Notes under the pieces: generated by a model | What the model saw: the letters and a program-made list of their open reading frames with translations, nothing else | What the model was told of the DNA's origin: nothing | Database searches by the model: none | Made by a program: the position numbers and the translations under genes | Source: MFD01275-c22 sp963705885 | GTDB lineage: Bacteria > Actinomycetota > Actinomycetes > JACCUZ01 | DNA: 64,000 nucleotides | Direction: 5' to 3' | NCBI GenBank assembly: GCA_963705885.1 | Contig: OY970120.1 | Location: 3,038,001 to 3,102,000 of the forward strand | Shown: positions 23,996 to 33,483 of the stretch, one piece after another | Position numbering within the stretch: the first letter of the stretch is position 1 | Layout of the letters: the number at the start of each line of letters is the position of its first letter

Positions 23996-25361
23996 ATGAG
24001 TCAGGCAGGTTCGCTCGTCGAGCACCCGGTCGTGACCGGGGTGTGGGCGGCCGCGGCCGGGCTCGACGCCAACGGGTCCTCGACGGTGTGGCAGCTCTCG
24101 GACGGCGAGGTCGAGGCCACCCTGGCCGGGCTGCTGGCGGTCGAGGCGAGGGCCGTGGCGCTGCGGGCGGTGCTGCTGCGCGAGGCCGAGACCCGCGACC
24201 TCAAGGCCCGCACCGCCGCCTGCAGCGTGCAGCGCTGGCTCGGTGACCGGTTCCGGCTCTCCCCCGCCGACGCGGCCGCCCGCGTCCGCCAGGCCGGCCT
24301 GTTCGGGCGGCACCCGGTGCTCGAGGCGGCGCTGGCCGAGGGTCGGGTCACCGTCGAGCAGGCCGGGGTGGCCGCGACCGCGCTGGACCGGGTCACGACG
24401 CTGCCCGAGGTCGCCGCGGACGTCGGGCAGGACGCCGCCGGGTTCCTGGTCGACCTGTGCGCGTCGCTGGCCCCCCGCGACCTGGCGCGCGCCGGGCAGG
24501 CCCTGGTCGAGGAGCTGACCTGCGCGCCGTCGGTGGACGACCCCGCCGACGCCGCCGCGGTCGAGCGCGAGCAGCAGCGGGCCGAGGCCGAGGCGCAGGC
24601 CGGTGAGCGCAACGACCTGCACGTCGCGCGCCGCCGCGGCCGGATGCGCGCCGTGCTCGACCTCGGCCCCCTCGGCGAGGCCACCCTGGCCGCGTGGCTG
24701 CGCGACCGCCGACACCCCGGCGGCCGGCGACGACGGGGTGCAGGACGACCGGTCGCGCTCCGAACGCCGCGGCGACGCCCTCGTCGACCTCCTCGCCACC
24801 GCGGCCGGGGACCCCGTCGAGGCCGCGACCCGCGCGACCTCGGCCCCGGTCGCGCCGCTCGCGCTCCTCACGATCACCACCACCCTGGCCGACCTGCGCG
24901 ACGGGCTGGCCGGGGCCGGGCGGCTGGACACCGGCGCCACCCTGTCCGCCGCCACCCTGCGCCAGCTCGCCTGCGATGCCCTGGTCGTGCCCGCCGTGCT
25001 CGGCGGGCCGTCCCAGGTCCTCGACCTCGGGCGCTCCACCCGCGACTGGAACCGCGCCCAGCGCCGCGCCGCCGCCCTGCGCGACCGCGGCTGCGTCGCG
25101 CCCGGCTGCGACCAGCCCCCCGCCGCCTGCCAGCTCCACCACTGCTGGCACTGGGTCGACGGCGGCCCCACCGACCTGGCCAACGCGGCCCTGCTGTGCG
25201 GGTTCCACCACCGCATGGTCCACCGCCAAGGCTGGGCCGTCGTCCTCGCCGCCAACGGCTACCCCCAGCTCGTCCCACCCGCCACCATCGACCCCGACCG
25301 CCGACCGAGACAACACCACCGCTACCGCCTCGCTCTGCTCACAGAGCGCCGTCGCACCTGA
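23996..25361 (+). pseudogene. DUF222/HNH endonuclease (13E12 family) with one frameshift
   Basis: From ATG 23996 the frame encodes a full DUF222 domain (GEVEATLAGLLAVEARAVAL; LSPADAAARVRQAGLFG; LGEATLAAWLR) to about 24705. The protein then continues only in another frame (TPAAGDDGVQDDRSRSERRG) through VLDLGRSTRDWNRAQRRAAAL to a complete HNH motif (CVAPGCDQPPAACQLHHCWH; LCGFHHRMVH), ending at 25361. At the break the sequence reads CTGCGCGACC; adding one CG would restore a continuous 455-residue protein. It is either a recent frameshift or a sequence error. The HNH residues (Cys pair and His cluster) are intact, so the corrected protein could be active. Confidence 0.85.
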
Positions 25362-25513
25362 CCCGCCTTGGCCCCGCGTTCCGGACGTGAGCCAGATCAC
25401 AGCGCGCCCCATGCAACCGCGTGGCCTCCCGGGGACTCCTTCTCTCTGACGCCTCAGGGTGAGGCGCCGGACGGAGCGGAGACCGCTCCGCGATCCACAC
25501 AAGGGGAGTCACG

Positions 25514-26101
25514 TTGTCCACCATCACGACCGCGGCGCGCCGCGTGGCAGCAGTCGCCGCGGTGTCCGCCCTCACCATCGCCGGCCTCGCCGGCACCGCC
25601 ATCGCCGACGCCAAGGGCTTCCAGGACGCCCGGGGCGACATGACCCAGGGCGCCGACATCCACAAGGTCCGCGTCGTCAACGGCGAGAAGCGCGTCCGCA
25701 TCAACGTCGTGCACCGCGACCTGGTCCGCTCGTTCCGCAGCGGCAGCAGCGTCGCGGTCTACATCGACACCGACCGCACCCGCACCGGGCCCGAGTACGT
25801 CTTCCAGGGCGCCACGTTCGAGGGCGGCGACTACGCGCTGCTCCCGGCCGAGGGCTTCAAGGCCAAGGGCAACCGCCAGGTGCCGCTGCACGGCGGGACG
25901 TACATCATGAAGATCGACTACGCCAAGGACGTCGCGCGCATCAAGATCGACCGGGCCGTCCTCGAGAACCCGGGCAAGGTCCGCGTCGAGGTCAAGACCG
26001 GCGCCGAGCTGCTCCCCGAGGGCAGCACCACTCCGGGCGAGAACGAGGTCGACTGGCTGGGGACTCCCGAGTCGTTCACCCGCTGGGTCGCCAAGGGCTG
26101 A
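25514..26101 (+). CDS. Secreted protein of unknown function
   Basis: A 195-residue protein with a TTG start at 25514, preceded by AAGGGGAG. A Sec signal peptide (VAAVAAVSALTIAGLAGTAIA) ends near residue 32 with an AIA-DA cleavage site. The mature part is rich in beta strands: DARGDMTQGADIHKVRVVNG, AVYIDTDRTRTGPEYVFQG and YIMKIDYAKDVARIKIDRAV. This pattern (an Asp-rich 'DxxGD' start and 'IDTD' strand) is common in small actinobacterial secreted proteins of unknown role. No cysteines are present. A perfect terminator follows at 26117. A single-gene transcript is likely. Confidence 0.85.
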   Translation: MSTITTAARRVAAVAAVSALTIAGLAGTAIADAKGFQDARGDMTQGADIHKVRVVNGEKRVRINVVHRDLVRSFRSGSSVAVYIDTDRTRTGPEYVFQGATFEGGDYALLPAEGFKAKGNRQVPLHGGTYIMKIDYAKDVARIKIDRAVLENPGKVRVEVKTGAELLPEGSTTPGENEVDWLGTPESFTRWVAKG

Positions 26102-26116
26102 CCCCTGCATCACCAG

Positions 26117-26147
26117 CGCGCCCGGGACCGGCATGGTCCCGGGCGCG
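26117..26147 (+). terminator. Rho-independent-like terminator after the secreted protein gene
   Basis: CGCGCCCGGGACC (26117-26129) pairs perfectly over 13 bases with 26135-26147 around a GGCAT loop and is followed by TTGTATG. It starts 15 bases after the stop codon. Confidence 0.88.
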
Positions 26148-26323
26148 TTGTATGCGCCGGCTCGTCGACGACTGGCTCCGCCGGCCGCGTCCGGGTCGCG
26201 CGAGCTGCCCGTCGAGGCAGAAGGACGGTCACTCTTGTGACATAGGCCGCTGTGGTCGGCGAGCTGGTTCTGATCGGGTTGGTGCATGGCCCACCACTCC
26301 ACGGTCTCGATGCGGAAGCCGAC

Positions 26324-27328
26324 ATGACGAACCATCGGATCGTCGTCACCAGGCGCGGCGGCCCCGAGACGCTCGAGTTCGTGGAGGAGGAGGTCCCCGA
26401 GCCCGGTGCCGGCGAGGTCCGGGTCCGGGTCCTCGTTGCGGGCGTCTCGGCGTATGACGTGATGCTCCGCTCGACGTGGTTCCCCGGCTTCCCGCGTACG
26501 CCGTTCACCCCGGGTCTCGACGTGGTCGGAGTGGTGGACCGCCTGGGCGCCGGAGTGACGGGGCTCGCTACCGGCGATCGCGTGGCGAGCATGCTCGGCT
26601 CCGCGTGCGGCGGCTACACCGAGAACCTCTGCCTCGACGCGAGCCGCCTGGTGCCGGTGCCGGCGGGCGTGGACTCGGCCGAGGCGGTGTGCGTCGTCGT
26701 CAACTACCTGACCGCCGACCTGATGCTGCACCGCCCCGGCCGGGTGCAACCCGGAGAGCGGATCCTGGTCCACGGTGCAGCCGGTGGCGTCGGATCGGCG
26801 CTGCTGCAGCTGGGCGCGCTCGAGGGCCTGGAGATGTACGGCACGGCATCGACACGGAACCAGGAGGTCGTCGCCGCTGCGGGGGCGACCCCCATCGACT
26901 ACCGCCGCGACGACTTCGTCGAGCGCATCAAGGCCCTCACCGGCGACGGGGTCGACGTGGTCTTCGACCCGGTCGGCGGAGCACGCCAGCTGTGGCGTTC
27001 GTACCGGGCCCTCCGGCCCGGCGGCCGCCTGGTGTGGTTCGGTGTGGCGGCGTCGGGCACAGCCGGTGTCCGGATCATCCCAGCCAGCCTCGTGACGAAT
27101 CGGATCCTGGCGCTGCTTCCCGACGGGAAGAAGGCGCCGCTGGCGCCCAGCGCTGACGACGAGAGCCAGCGGGAGAGCCTGGCCACGCTCTTCGACCTGC
27201 TCGCGGCGGGAAAGATCCGTCCGTTGGTGGCGCAACGGGTGCCGCTCGCCGAAGCCGCCCGGGCACACGAACTCCTCGAAGCCGGACGCGTCGCCGGCAA
27301 GATCGTCCTGGCAACAACAGCCGGCTGA
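26324..27328 (+). CDS. NAD(P)-dependent quinone oxidoreductase / MDR-family alcohol dehydrogenase
   Basis: A 334-residue zinc-independent medium-chain dehydrogenase. The catalytic-domain start is VTRRGGPETLEFVEEEVPEP, the GroES-like part has TPGLDVVGVVDRLGAGVTG, and the nucleotide-binding loop is ILVHGAAGGVGSALLQLG, followed by GVDVVFDPVGG. The cysteines and histidines of the zinc alcohol dehydrogenases are missing, consistent with quinone oxidoreductases or related enone reductases. ATG 26324 starts the conserved sequence; a GTG at 26252 would add 24 unrelated residues. It has no clear operon partners. Confidence 0.9.
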   Translation: MTNHRIVVTRRGGPETLEFVEEEVPEPGAGEVRVRVLVAGVSAYDVMLRSTWFPGFPRTPFTPGLDVVGVVDRLGAGVTGLATGDRVASMLGSACGGYTENLCLDASRLVPVPAGVDSAEAVCVVVNYLTADLMLHRPGRVQPGERILVHGAAGGVGSALLQLGALEGLEMYGTASTRNQEVVAAAGATPIDYRRDDFVERIKALTGDGVDVVFDPVGGARQLWRSYRALRPGGRLVWFGVAASGTAGVRIIPASLVTNRILALLPDGKKAPLAPSADDESQRESLATLFDLLAAGKIRPLVAQRVPLAEAARAHELLEAGRVAGKIVLATTAG

Positions 27329-27333
27329 GGCAG

Positions 27334-27546
27334 TGCGACAGTCGGGCTGCTGTTCATCGCCGCGACCGCCCTGGCCGTCGTCGGCGATCAGCTCCTGCGG
27401 CCGATCCGTGACGACGAGGACTATCTCATCGGCACGTCTTCATCTTGTTCGGTGTCGAGGTCCCGCTGTACGTCTTCCTGCCCAACCTGCCCTTCGAGCT
27501 CGGCGCGGGTCTGTGGCTCGTGCTACGTGGCCGACCCGCCCGGTAG
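27334..27546 (+). pseudogene. DUF4386-like membrane protein remnant
   Basis: One frame reads VGLLFIAATALAVVGDQLL followed by RPIRDDEDYLIGT, resembling the first helix and loop of DUF4386 membrane proteins. A second frame from about 27440 reads PLYVFLPNLPFELGAGLWLV followed by LRGRPAR and a TAG at 27544-27546, resembling the last helix of that family. The middle of the protein is missing and the two parts are out of frame, so this is an internally deleted remnant. The remaining bases to 27743 hold no recognisable gene. Confidence 0.55.
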
Positions 27547-27743
27547 CCAGGACGGCCCACCGACAGTTCAACGCCGCGAGTGCCGGGGCGGCCATGACCT
27601 CCTCCCGCCGCGCCTGGACCGTGTGGGCAGTTGCCGTGGCGGCGTACGTGGAGGGCTCCCGGCACCGCCCGTGACCCGGGGAGTGGCGCCAGGCGCCGCC
27701 CGGTTTGCGCTCAGGTGCCCCCGTTGTCTGCCGACATAGAGGT

Positions 27744-30113
27744 GTGGCCCTGCCCACCGTCCTCGGACGCCACGTGAACCGCCCGGCGCTGATCTGGCCG
27801 GTCGCGGTGACGCTGGTGGTCGCCGTCATGCTCTCGGCAGGGGCGTCGTACCTCATCAGGACCGTGACCGCGCTCGCGGCCGCCTACGTCCTGCTCCGCG
27901 CCGCCCGGCGCCACCAGGACAGCCTCACCCCTGCCCGCCGGCTGTTCGCGGCCTCGCTGCTGACCGGCGCGCTCTCCGGGGTCACGGCGGCCGGCTACCT
28001 CGTCGTCACCGGCGACCCCTCGCCGACCGGCTGGGTGACGGACTGGATCTACCTGGCCTACGTGCCGTTCGCGGTCCTGGCCGTCCTCTCGCTGCCGCGC
28101 ACCACCGCCCCGGTCGGGTCGGCGGTCCGGGCCCTGGCCGACGGCGCGGTCGCCGCCGGCGCGCTCTGGTACCTCTCGGTGTCCGTCCTCATCGCCCCGA
28201 CCGGGCTCGGTGACGACCTCGAACCGGCCGCCCGGTTCATCACGCTCGCCTACCCCCTGGCTCCGGCGTTCGTGGTCGCGGTGATCCTCTCCGCACTCCC
28301 CCGGGTCGCCGCCGAGGCCCGTCCGTTCCTGCACCGCGCCGCTCTCGGCGTCACGCTGATCGGCCTGTCCGACATGGCGTTCTCACTCGTGTCCTGGACG
28401 AGCACCTACGACCCCTCCTCCTGGATCGCCGCGGTCAACGAGCTCGGCCTGCTCCTCGTGCTCGCCGCGGCCTTCGTCGGGGCGCGACCCGTCAGCGCGC
28501 CGACGGCCGCCGCGCCCGACCCCGACGTGCAGTCGACCCGGGGCCTGCTCCTGCTCGGAGCGCCGTTCGCACCGCTGGTGCTCGCGCTGGTCGTCTCCCT
28601 CGTGCAGCTGCTGCAGGGCGACGGCATCCCCAACTCGCTGCTCGGGCCGATCATCCTCGTCGGGGTCGCCGTCGTGGTGCGCCACGTCGCCAGCACCCGC
28701 GAGACCGGGCAGCTCGTCGCGCGCATGGTCGCCCGTGAGCGCGCCGCGCAGACCCTGGCCCGCACCGACGCGCTCACCGGGCTGGCGAACCGCACGTCGT
28801 TCGTCGCCGAGCTCGACGCCGCGCTGGCCGACGAGACCTGTCACCCGGTGGCGGTGGCGCTGCTGGACCTCAACGACTTCAAGGACATCAACGACACGCA
28901 CGGCCACGACACCGGTGACGAGGTCCTGCGGCACACCGCAGACCGGCTCCGGCACGCCGTGCCGCACGGCGGGGTCGCGCGTCTCGGCGGCGACGAGTTC
29001 GCCGCGTTCGTGCGCGCCTCGCCCGACAGCGGCCGGTCGCTGGCGACCGAGATCGCGGACGCGTTCGCCGACCCGGTGCGGGTGGGCCTGCGCCAGTTCC
29101 AGGTCCGCCCCAGCGTCGGGGTCGTCGTCGACGAGCGGCCCGTGGGTGCGGCGCGTCCCGGCGACGCGTCGCACCTGCTCGCGCACGCCGACGTCGCGAT
29201 GTACGAGGCCAAGCGCTCCAAGACGGTGACCGACGTGCCGATCGCCGTGCTGACCGGGCGTGCCCGGGCCGCCGCCGCCGCGACGATCCGCATCCGGGAG
29301 GAGATCAGCACCCCCGACCTCGACCAGTTCCACGTCGAGTACCAGCCTGTCGTCGACCTGCAGACCGGCGAGATCGCCGCCGCCGAGGCGCTGCTGCGCT
29401 GGCGGCACCCGGGCTTCGGCGAGATCAGCCCGGCCACGTTCGTCCCGTTGGCCGAGCGGGTCGGCAGCATCGCCGTGCTCGGCCACCACGTGCTCGGCGT
29501 GGCCCTCGACGACCTCGTCCGGTGGCACCACACGGGCGCGACGCTCACCGTCGGCGTCAACGTGTCGCCGCGCCAGCTCACCGACCCGGCGCTGGCCGAC
29601 ACCATCCTCGCGATGCTGATCGAACGCGGGCTCGAGCCGGCCCAGCTCTCCCTCGAGGTGACCGAGGAGGCGCTCGTCGACGACATCGAGCCGGTCGTCG
29701 AGACCATCGCCGCCCTGCGGGCCGGCGGGGTGTCGGTCGCCGTCGACGACTTCGGCACCGGCTACTCGTCGCTGAGGTACCTGCGGCGGTTCGACGCCAA
29801 CATCGTCAAGATCGACCGCGAGTTCGTGCAGGCCAGCTCGAGCGAGCCGCGGACGGAGGCGCTCGTCCGCTCCGTCATGTCGATGGCCGCCGCCCTCGAC
29901 CTCACCTGCGTCGCCGAGGGCATCGAGACCCTCGAGCAGCTCGCGCTCGTCCGGTCGCACGGCTGCCAGTTCGGCCAGGGCTACCTGCTCGCGCGTCCCA
30001 TGTCCGCGTCGGCGCTCGCCGAGCTGCTGGCCGCGGGCCACGTCTACCCGGTGGACGTGAGCCCGCCGCGGCCGCGCGACGAGGCGCCGATCCCGATCCG
30101 CAGCGTCACCTGA
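27744..30113 (+). CDS. Membrane GGDEF-EAL protein (c-di-GMP turnover)
   Basis: A protein of about 789 residues. The N-terminal 310 residues hold eight to ten membrane helices, a MASE-like sensor. The GGDEF domain (about 340-500) starts with RTDALTGLANRTSF and carries an intact active-site LGGDEFAAF. The EAL domain (about 525-780) carries AEALLRWRHP, VNVSPRQL, EVTEEAL, VDDFGTGYSSLRYLR, IVKIDREF, AEGIETLEQ and FGQGYLLARP, all catalytic residues present. It could both make and degrade c-di-GMP in response to a membrane signal. I choose GTG 27744; GTG 27774 is an alternative. Its 3' end overlaps the convergent sirtuin gene by eight bases. Confidence 0.94.
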   Translation: MALPTVLGRHVNRPALIWPVAVTLVVAVMLSAGASYLIRTVTALAAAYVLLRAARRHQDSLTPARRLFAASLLTGALSGVTAAGYLVVTGDPSPTGWVTDWIYLAYVPFAVLAVLSLPRTTAPVGSAVRALADGAVAAGALWYLSVSVLIAPTGLGDDLEPAARFITLAYPLAPAFVVAVILSALPRVAAEARPFLHRAALGVTLIGLSDMAFSLVSWTSTYDPSSWIAAVNELGLLLVLAAAFVGARPVSAPTAAAPDPDVQSTRGLLLLGAPFAPLVLALVVSLVQLLQGDGIPNSLLGPIILVGVAVVVRHVASTRETGQLVARMVARERAAQTLARTDALTGLANRTSFVAELDAALADETCHPVAVALLDLNDFKDINDTHGHDTGDEVLRHTADRLRHAVPHGGVARLGGDEFAAFVRASPDSGRSLATEIADAFADPVRVGLRQFQVRPSVGVVVDERPVGAARPGDASHLLAHADVAMYEAKRSKTVTDVPIAVLTGRARAAAAATIRIREEISTPDLDQFHVEYQPVVDLQTGEIAAAEALLRWRHPGFGEISPATFVPLAERVGSIAVLGHHVLGVALDDLVRWHHTGATLTVGVNVSPRQLTDPALADTILAMLIERGLEPAQLSLEVTEEALVDDIEPVVETIAALRAGGVSVAVDDFGTGYSSLRYLRRFDANIVKIDREFVQASSSEPRTEALVRSVMSMAAALDLTCVAEGIETLEQLALVRSHGCQFGQGYLLARPMSASALAELLAAGHVYPVDVSPPRPRDEAPIPIRSVT

Positions 30114-30945
30114 GCCCGGCGACCAGCCCCCGCAGAGTGCTTCCGAGCGGCGCCGAGACCCGCAGCGTCGCGAGGTCGTCGCCGCGGGTCACGCCCTGGT
30201 TGACGATGCCCACGGGGATGCCGGACGCGGCGGCCCGCTTGACGAACCGCAGGCCCGACATCACGGTCAACGACGAGCCCAGCACCAGCAGCGCGCGCGA
30301 GCGCTCGACCAGCCCGTAGCAGTGCTCCACCTTCGCGGGCGGCACGTTCTCGCCGAAGAAGACGACGTCGGGCTTGAGCACCCCGCCGCACGCCAGGCAG
30401 TCGACGGTCGCGAACCGCTCGATCTCGGCGTCGGCGATCGTCACGTCGCCATCGGGGTTGACGGAGGTGACGCGGGCCTCCCAGTCGGGGTTGGCCGCGC
30501 GCAGCCGCGTGTCGAGCTCGTCGCGCGACGTCCGCTGCCCGCACCCCAGACAGGCGACCCGCTCGAGGTTGCCGTGCAGCTCGACGACCGGGCGCGCGCC
30601 GCCGGCCTGGTGCAGCCCGTCGACGTTCTGGGTGACGACGCCGGTCAGGCCCCCGCGCGCCTGCAGCGTCGCCACGGCGCGGTGGCCGTCGTTGGGCCCG
30701 GCGCGCGCGACGTGCCGCCAGCCGAGCTGGCTGCGTGCCCAGTAGCGGCGGCGGGCGACCGGGTCGCGCGTGAACGTCTGGTAGGTCATGGGCAGCGCCC
30801 GGCGCAGCGCCCCCGTCGGGCCCCGGTAGTCCGGGATCCCCGACTCGGTCGACAGCCCCGCGCCGGTCAGCACCATCACGTCGCCGGCCGCGACGAACGC
30901 CGAGAGCTCGCCGAGCCCGGCGCCCTCGTCCAGCATCGCGGTCAC
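30106..30945 (-). CDS. Sir2-family NAD-dependent protein deacylase (sirtuin)
   Basis: A 279-residue sirtuin. Motifs: VLTGAGLSTESGIPDYRG (NAD binding), VVTQNVDGLHQAGG, the catalytic His in VELHGNLERV, a zinc site of two Cys pairs (CLGCG ... CLACGG), and LVLGSSLTVMSGLRF. It removes acyl groups from lysines using NAD. Start GTG 30945 or ATG 30936 four codons later. The Asp-Tyr-Arg in the first motif is typical of class II/III-like bacterial sirtuins that may prefer particular acyl groups. Divergent from the pxp genes with 38 bases between. Confidence 0.94.
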   Translation of the reverse strand: MTAMLDEGAGLGELSAFVAAGDVMVLTGAGLSTESGIPDYRGPTGALRRALPMTYQTFTRDPVARRRYWARSQLGWRHVARAGPNDGHRAVATLQARGGLTGVVTQNVDGLHQAGGARPVVELHGNLERVACLGCGQRTSRDELDTRLRAANPDWEARVTSVNPDGDVTIADAEIERFATVDCLACGGVLKPDVVFFGENVPPAKVEHCYGLVERSRALLVLGSSLTVMSGLRFVKRAAASGIPVGIVNQGVTRGDDLATLRVSAPLGSTLRGLVAGLR

Positions 30946-30983
30946 GCGCTCCAGTCTGCACGACCGGTCGCTACCGTGACGGC

Positions 30984-31604
30984 GTGCTCATCAGGGCCGC
31001 CGGACGGCACGCGCTGCTGCTCGAGCTCGCCGACCTCGACGAGGCGCAGCGCTGGTTCTCGGGGCTGCAGGCGCGGCGGTCCGCGGGCGACCTCCCCGCG
31101 TCGGTCGAGCTCGTGCCCGGCGCGCGGACCGTGCTGCTGGACGGGCTCGGCGACGTCGGCCGTACGCGTGACGCGCTGCCCGGCTGGGCCCCCGCGCACG
31201 ACCTGCCACCTGCGACGGATCGCACCGTCGAGGTTCCCGTCACCTACGACGGGCCGGACCTGCCGGAGGTCGCGGCCCGCTGGGGCATGAGCATCGAGGA
31301 CGCGGTGGCGCTGCACGCCGGCACCGGGTTCACGGTGGCCTTCTGCGGCTTCTCCCCCGGCTTCGCCTACCTCGCGGGGCTCCCTCACCACCTGGCCGTC
31401 CCCCGTCGCGAGACGCCGCGCACCCGCGTACCCGCCGGCTCGGTCGCCATCGCGGGCGAGTGGTGCGGTGTCTACCCGCAGGAGTCGCCCGGCGGCTGGG
31501 CGCTGGTCGGGCGCACCGACATCCCGCTGTTCGACCTCGACCGCGACCCGCCGGCGTTGCTCGGCCCGGGAACCCGCGTGCGCTTCGTGGCGGTCCGGAG
31601 GTGA
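30984..31604 (+). CDS. pxpB: 5-oxoprolinase subunit B
   Basis: A 206-residue protein of the KipI/PxpB (carboxyltransferase domain C/D) family, with the hallmark FTVAFCGFSPGFAYLAGLP and EWCGVYPQESPGGWALVGRT. With PxpA and PxpC it splits 5-oxoproline (pyroglutamate) to glutamate using ATP. The GTG start at 30984 begins the conserved strand. Its stop overlaps the GTG of pxpC (GTGA), and pxpA follows, so the three form one operon. Confidence 0.93.
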   Translation: MLIRAAGRHALLLELADLDEAQRWFSGLQARRSAGDLPASVELVPGARTVLLDGLGDVGRTRDALPGWAPAHDLPPATDRTVEVPVTYDGPDLPEVAARWGMSIEDAVALHAGTGFTVAFCGFSPGFAYLAGLPHHLAVPRRETPRTRVPAGSVAIAGEWCGVYPQESPGGWALVGRTDIPLFDLDRDPPALLGPGTRVRFVAVRR

Positions 31605-32461
31605 GGACGCTGGAGGTCGTGCGGGCGGGGCTGCTCACGACCGTGCAGGACCTGGGCCGCCCCGGCTGGGCGCACCTGGGCGTCCCGCGATCCGGGGCGG
31701 TGGACGCACCCGCGCTGCAGGCGGCCAACCGGCTCGTCGGCAACCCGCCGGGCGCCGCCGCGCTGGAGACGACGCTGCGCGGCTGCGCGGTTCGCGTTGA
31801 CGCCGGGTGCGTCGTCGCGGTGACGGGCGCCCGCGCGGTCGTCACGGTGGACGGCTCGGCGGTGCCGCAGGACCGGGCGGTGCCGGTGCCGGCCGGGTCC
31901 GTGCTCGAGGTGGGGTCCGCGACCGCCGGCGTGCGCTCGTACGTCGCCGTGGCGGGCGGTCTCGCCGTCGAGCCGGTGCTGGGCAGCCGGTCGACGGACA
32001 CGCTCTCCGGGCTGGGGCCGCCGGTGCTGCGCCAGGGGACGGTGCTGCCCGTCGGCGACGCGGTCGGAGCGCCGGGTGGGCCCGAGCCCGGCGTCGCCGC
32101 CGGCCGAGCGGCCGACGTCACGGTGGGTCTGCGGACCGGCCCGCGGCACGACTGGTTCACCCCCGAGGCGCTGGACCTGCTGACCTCGACCCCGTGGACC
32201 GTGTCGCCGGCCTCGAACCGGGTCGCCGCGCGCCTCGCCGGGTCCCCGGTGCTCGCCCGCGCCGTCCTGGACGAGCTCCCCAGCGAGGGGCTGGTGCTGG
32301 GCGCCGTGCAGGTGCCCTCGGACGGTCGGCCGCTGGTGTTCCTCGCCGACCACCCGACGACCGGCGGCTACCCCGTCATCGGCGTCGTCGAGCCGACGGA
32401 CGTGCCGGCCGTGGGGCAGCTGCGGCCCGGCGCCCGCCTGAGGTTCGGGCTCGTCGACTGA
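31601..32461 (+). CDS. pxpC: 5-oxoprolinase subunit C
   Basis: A 286-residue biotin-dependent-carboxyltransferase-like protein (KipA/PxpC). It begins TLEVVRAGLLTTVQDLGRPG and GVPRSGAVDAPALQAANRL, both diagnostic, and has SDGRPLVFLADHPTTGGYPV near the end. It works with PxpB and PxpA. The GTG start at 31601 overlaps the pxpB stop. The last 15 bases of coding sequence (GGTTCGGGCTCGTCG, 32442-32456) are repeated just after the stop at 32466-32480, a small direct duplication. Confidence 0.93.
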   Translation: MRTLEVVRAGLLTTVQDLGRPGWAHLGVPRSGAVDAPALQAANRLVGNPPGAAALETTLRGCAVRVDAGCVVAVTGARAVVTVDGSAVPQDRAVPVPAGSVLEVGSATAGVRSYVAVAGGLAVEPVLGSRSTDTLSGLGPPVLRQGTVLPVGDAVGAPGGPEPGVAAGRAADVTVGLRTGPRHDWFTPEALDLLTSTPWTVSPASNRVAARLAGSPVLARAVLDELPSEGLVLGAVQVPSDGRPLVFLADHPTTGGYPVIGVVEPTDVPAVGQLRPGARLRFGLVD

Positions 32462-32480
32462 TCGGGGTTCGGGCTCGTCG
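32442..32480 (+). repeat. 15-bp direct repeat at the pxpC stop codon
   Basis: GGTTCGGGCTCGTCG occurs at 32442-32456 (inside pxpC) and again at 32466-32480 (after the stop), 24 bases apart. It is probably a short tandem duplication from replication slippage. Confidence 0.85.
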
Positions 32481-32507
32481 GCCGGTCGGTCTGGTTGGCT
32501 GACCGTC

Positions 32508-33260
32508 GTGGACCTCAACAGCGACCTCGGCGAGGGCTTCGGGGTGTGGCGTCTCGGCGACGACGAGGCGCTGCTCGACGTCGTGACCAGCGCCAACGTC
32601 GCGTGCGGGTTCCATGCCGGTGACGCACCGACGATGCGCCGGGTCTGCGAGCAGGCGGCCGCGCGCGGCGTCGCGGTCGGCGCGCAGGTGGGCTACCGCG
32701 ACCTCGCCGGCTTCGGCCGGCGCCGCATCGAGGTCGACCCGGCCGAGCTGACCGACGAGGTGCTCTACCAGGTGGGTGCGCTCGACGCGTTCGCCCGCGC
32801 CGCGGGCACCCGGGTCGCCTACGTCAAGCCGCACGGCGCGCTGTACAACACCGCGGTCCATGACGAGGCGCAGGCCCGGGCCGTGGTGCAGGCCGTGCTC
32901 GACCACGGCGGCTCGCTGCCCGTCCTCGGCCTTCCTGGCTCGGCGCTGCTGTCGGCCGCCGAGACCGCGGGGCTCCCGGCCGTGCCGGAGGGGTTCGCCG
33001 ACCGCGCGTACACCCCCGCGGGCACCCTCGTCCCCCGCAGCGAGGACGACGCGCTCGTCACCGACCCTGCGGCGGTCGCGAGACGGGCGGTGCGCATGGC
33101 GGTCGACAGCCAGGTGGTGGCCGTCGACGGCTCGGTCGTCGCGGTCGCGGTCGCCTCGCTGTGCGTCCACGGCGACACGCCCGCCGCGGTCGCGCTGGCC
33201 CGCGGTGTGCGCGACGCCCTGGCGGCAGCGGGCGTCGACGTCGCGCCCTTCACCACCTGA
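32508..33260 (+). CDS. pxpA: 5-oxoprolinase subunit A (LamB/YcsF family)
   Basis: A 250-residue protein starting MDLNSDLGEGFGVWRLGDDE with the LNSDLGEGFG signature and ANVACGFHAGDAPTMRR, VAYVKPHGALYN and LCVHGDTPAAVALA. These are the conserved acids and histidines of the YcsF/PxpA family. It completes the three-part ATP-dependent 5-oxoprolinase. The start is GTG 32508. The gene is 46 bases after pxpC, in the same operon. The order pxpB-pxpC-pxpA is seen in many bacteria. Confidence 0.94.
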   Translation: MDLNSDLGEGFGVWRLGDDEALLDVVTSANVACGFHAGDAPTMRRVCEQAAARGVAVGAQVGYRDLAGFGRRRIEVDPAELTDEVLYQVGALDAFARAAGTRVAYVKPHGALYNTAVHDEAQARAVVQAVLDHGGSLPVLGLPGSALLSAAETAGLPAVPEGFADRAYTPAGTLVPRSEDDALVTDPAAVARRAVRMAVDSQVVAVDGSVVAVAVASLCVHGDTPAAVALARGVRDALAAAGVDVAPFTT

Positions 33261-33267
33261 GCCTGAC

Positions 33268-33338
33268 CCGTCACTGCGGACCCGGGCTGGGACCTTCCAG
33301 GCGTGACGACCGAGAGCAGGCACGCTTCGCAGTGACGG
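33268..33338. promoter_or_regulatory. Spaced inverted repeat in the pxpA-egtA gap
   Basis: CCGTCACTGCG at 33268-33278 has its exact reverse complement CGCAGTGACGG at 33328-33338, 49 bases apart. It sits in the 223-base gap before egtA. It may be a regulator site pair or part of a large terminator stem. I see nothing else in this gap except the GGGAGGG ribosome site just before egtA. Confidence 0.4.
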
Positions 33339-33483
33339 TGCGATCACCAGGGCGTAACGCCGGGACCCTCGCCGCGTACTGCTGCTCCGTCCCGGGAAGG
33401 GGACTGTCGGTCCGCCGGGTTACGGTTGGCGACCGACGACACCAGGTGCCGGCGCGGGGTTGGCAGCGGCGAGGGAGGGTCCG

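Noticed and set aside
27546..27743. A small gene between the DUF4386 remnant and the GGDEF-EAL gene
   Set aside because: Frames here are short, have no ribosome sites and no recognisable domains.
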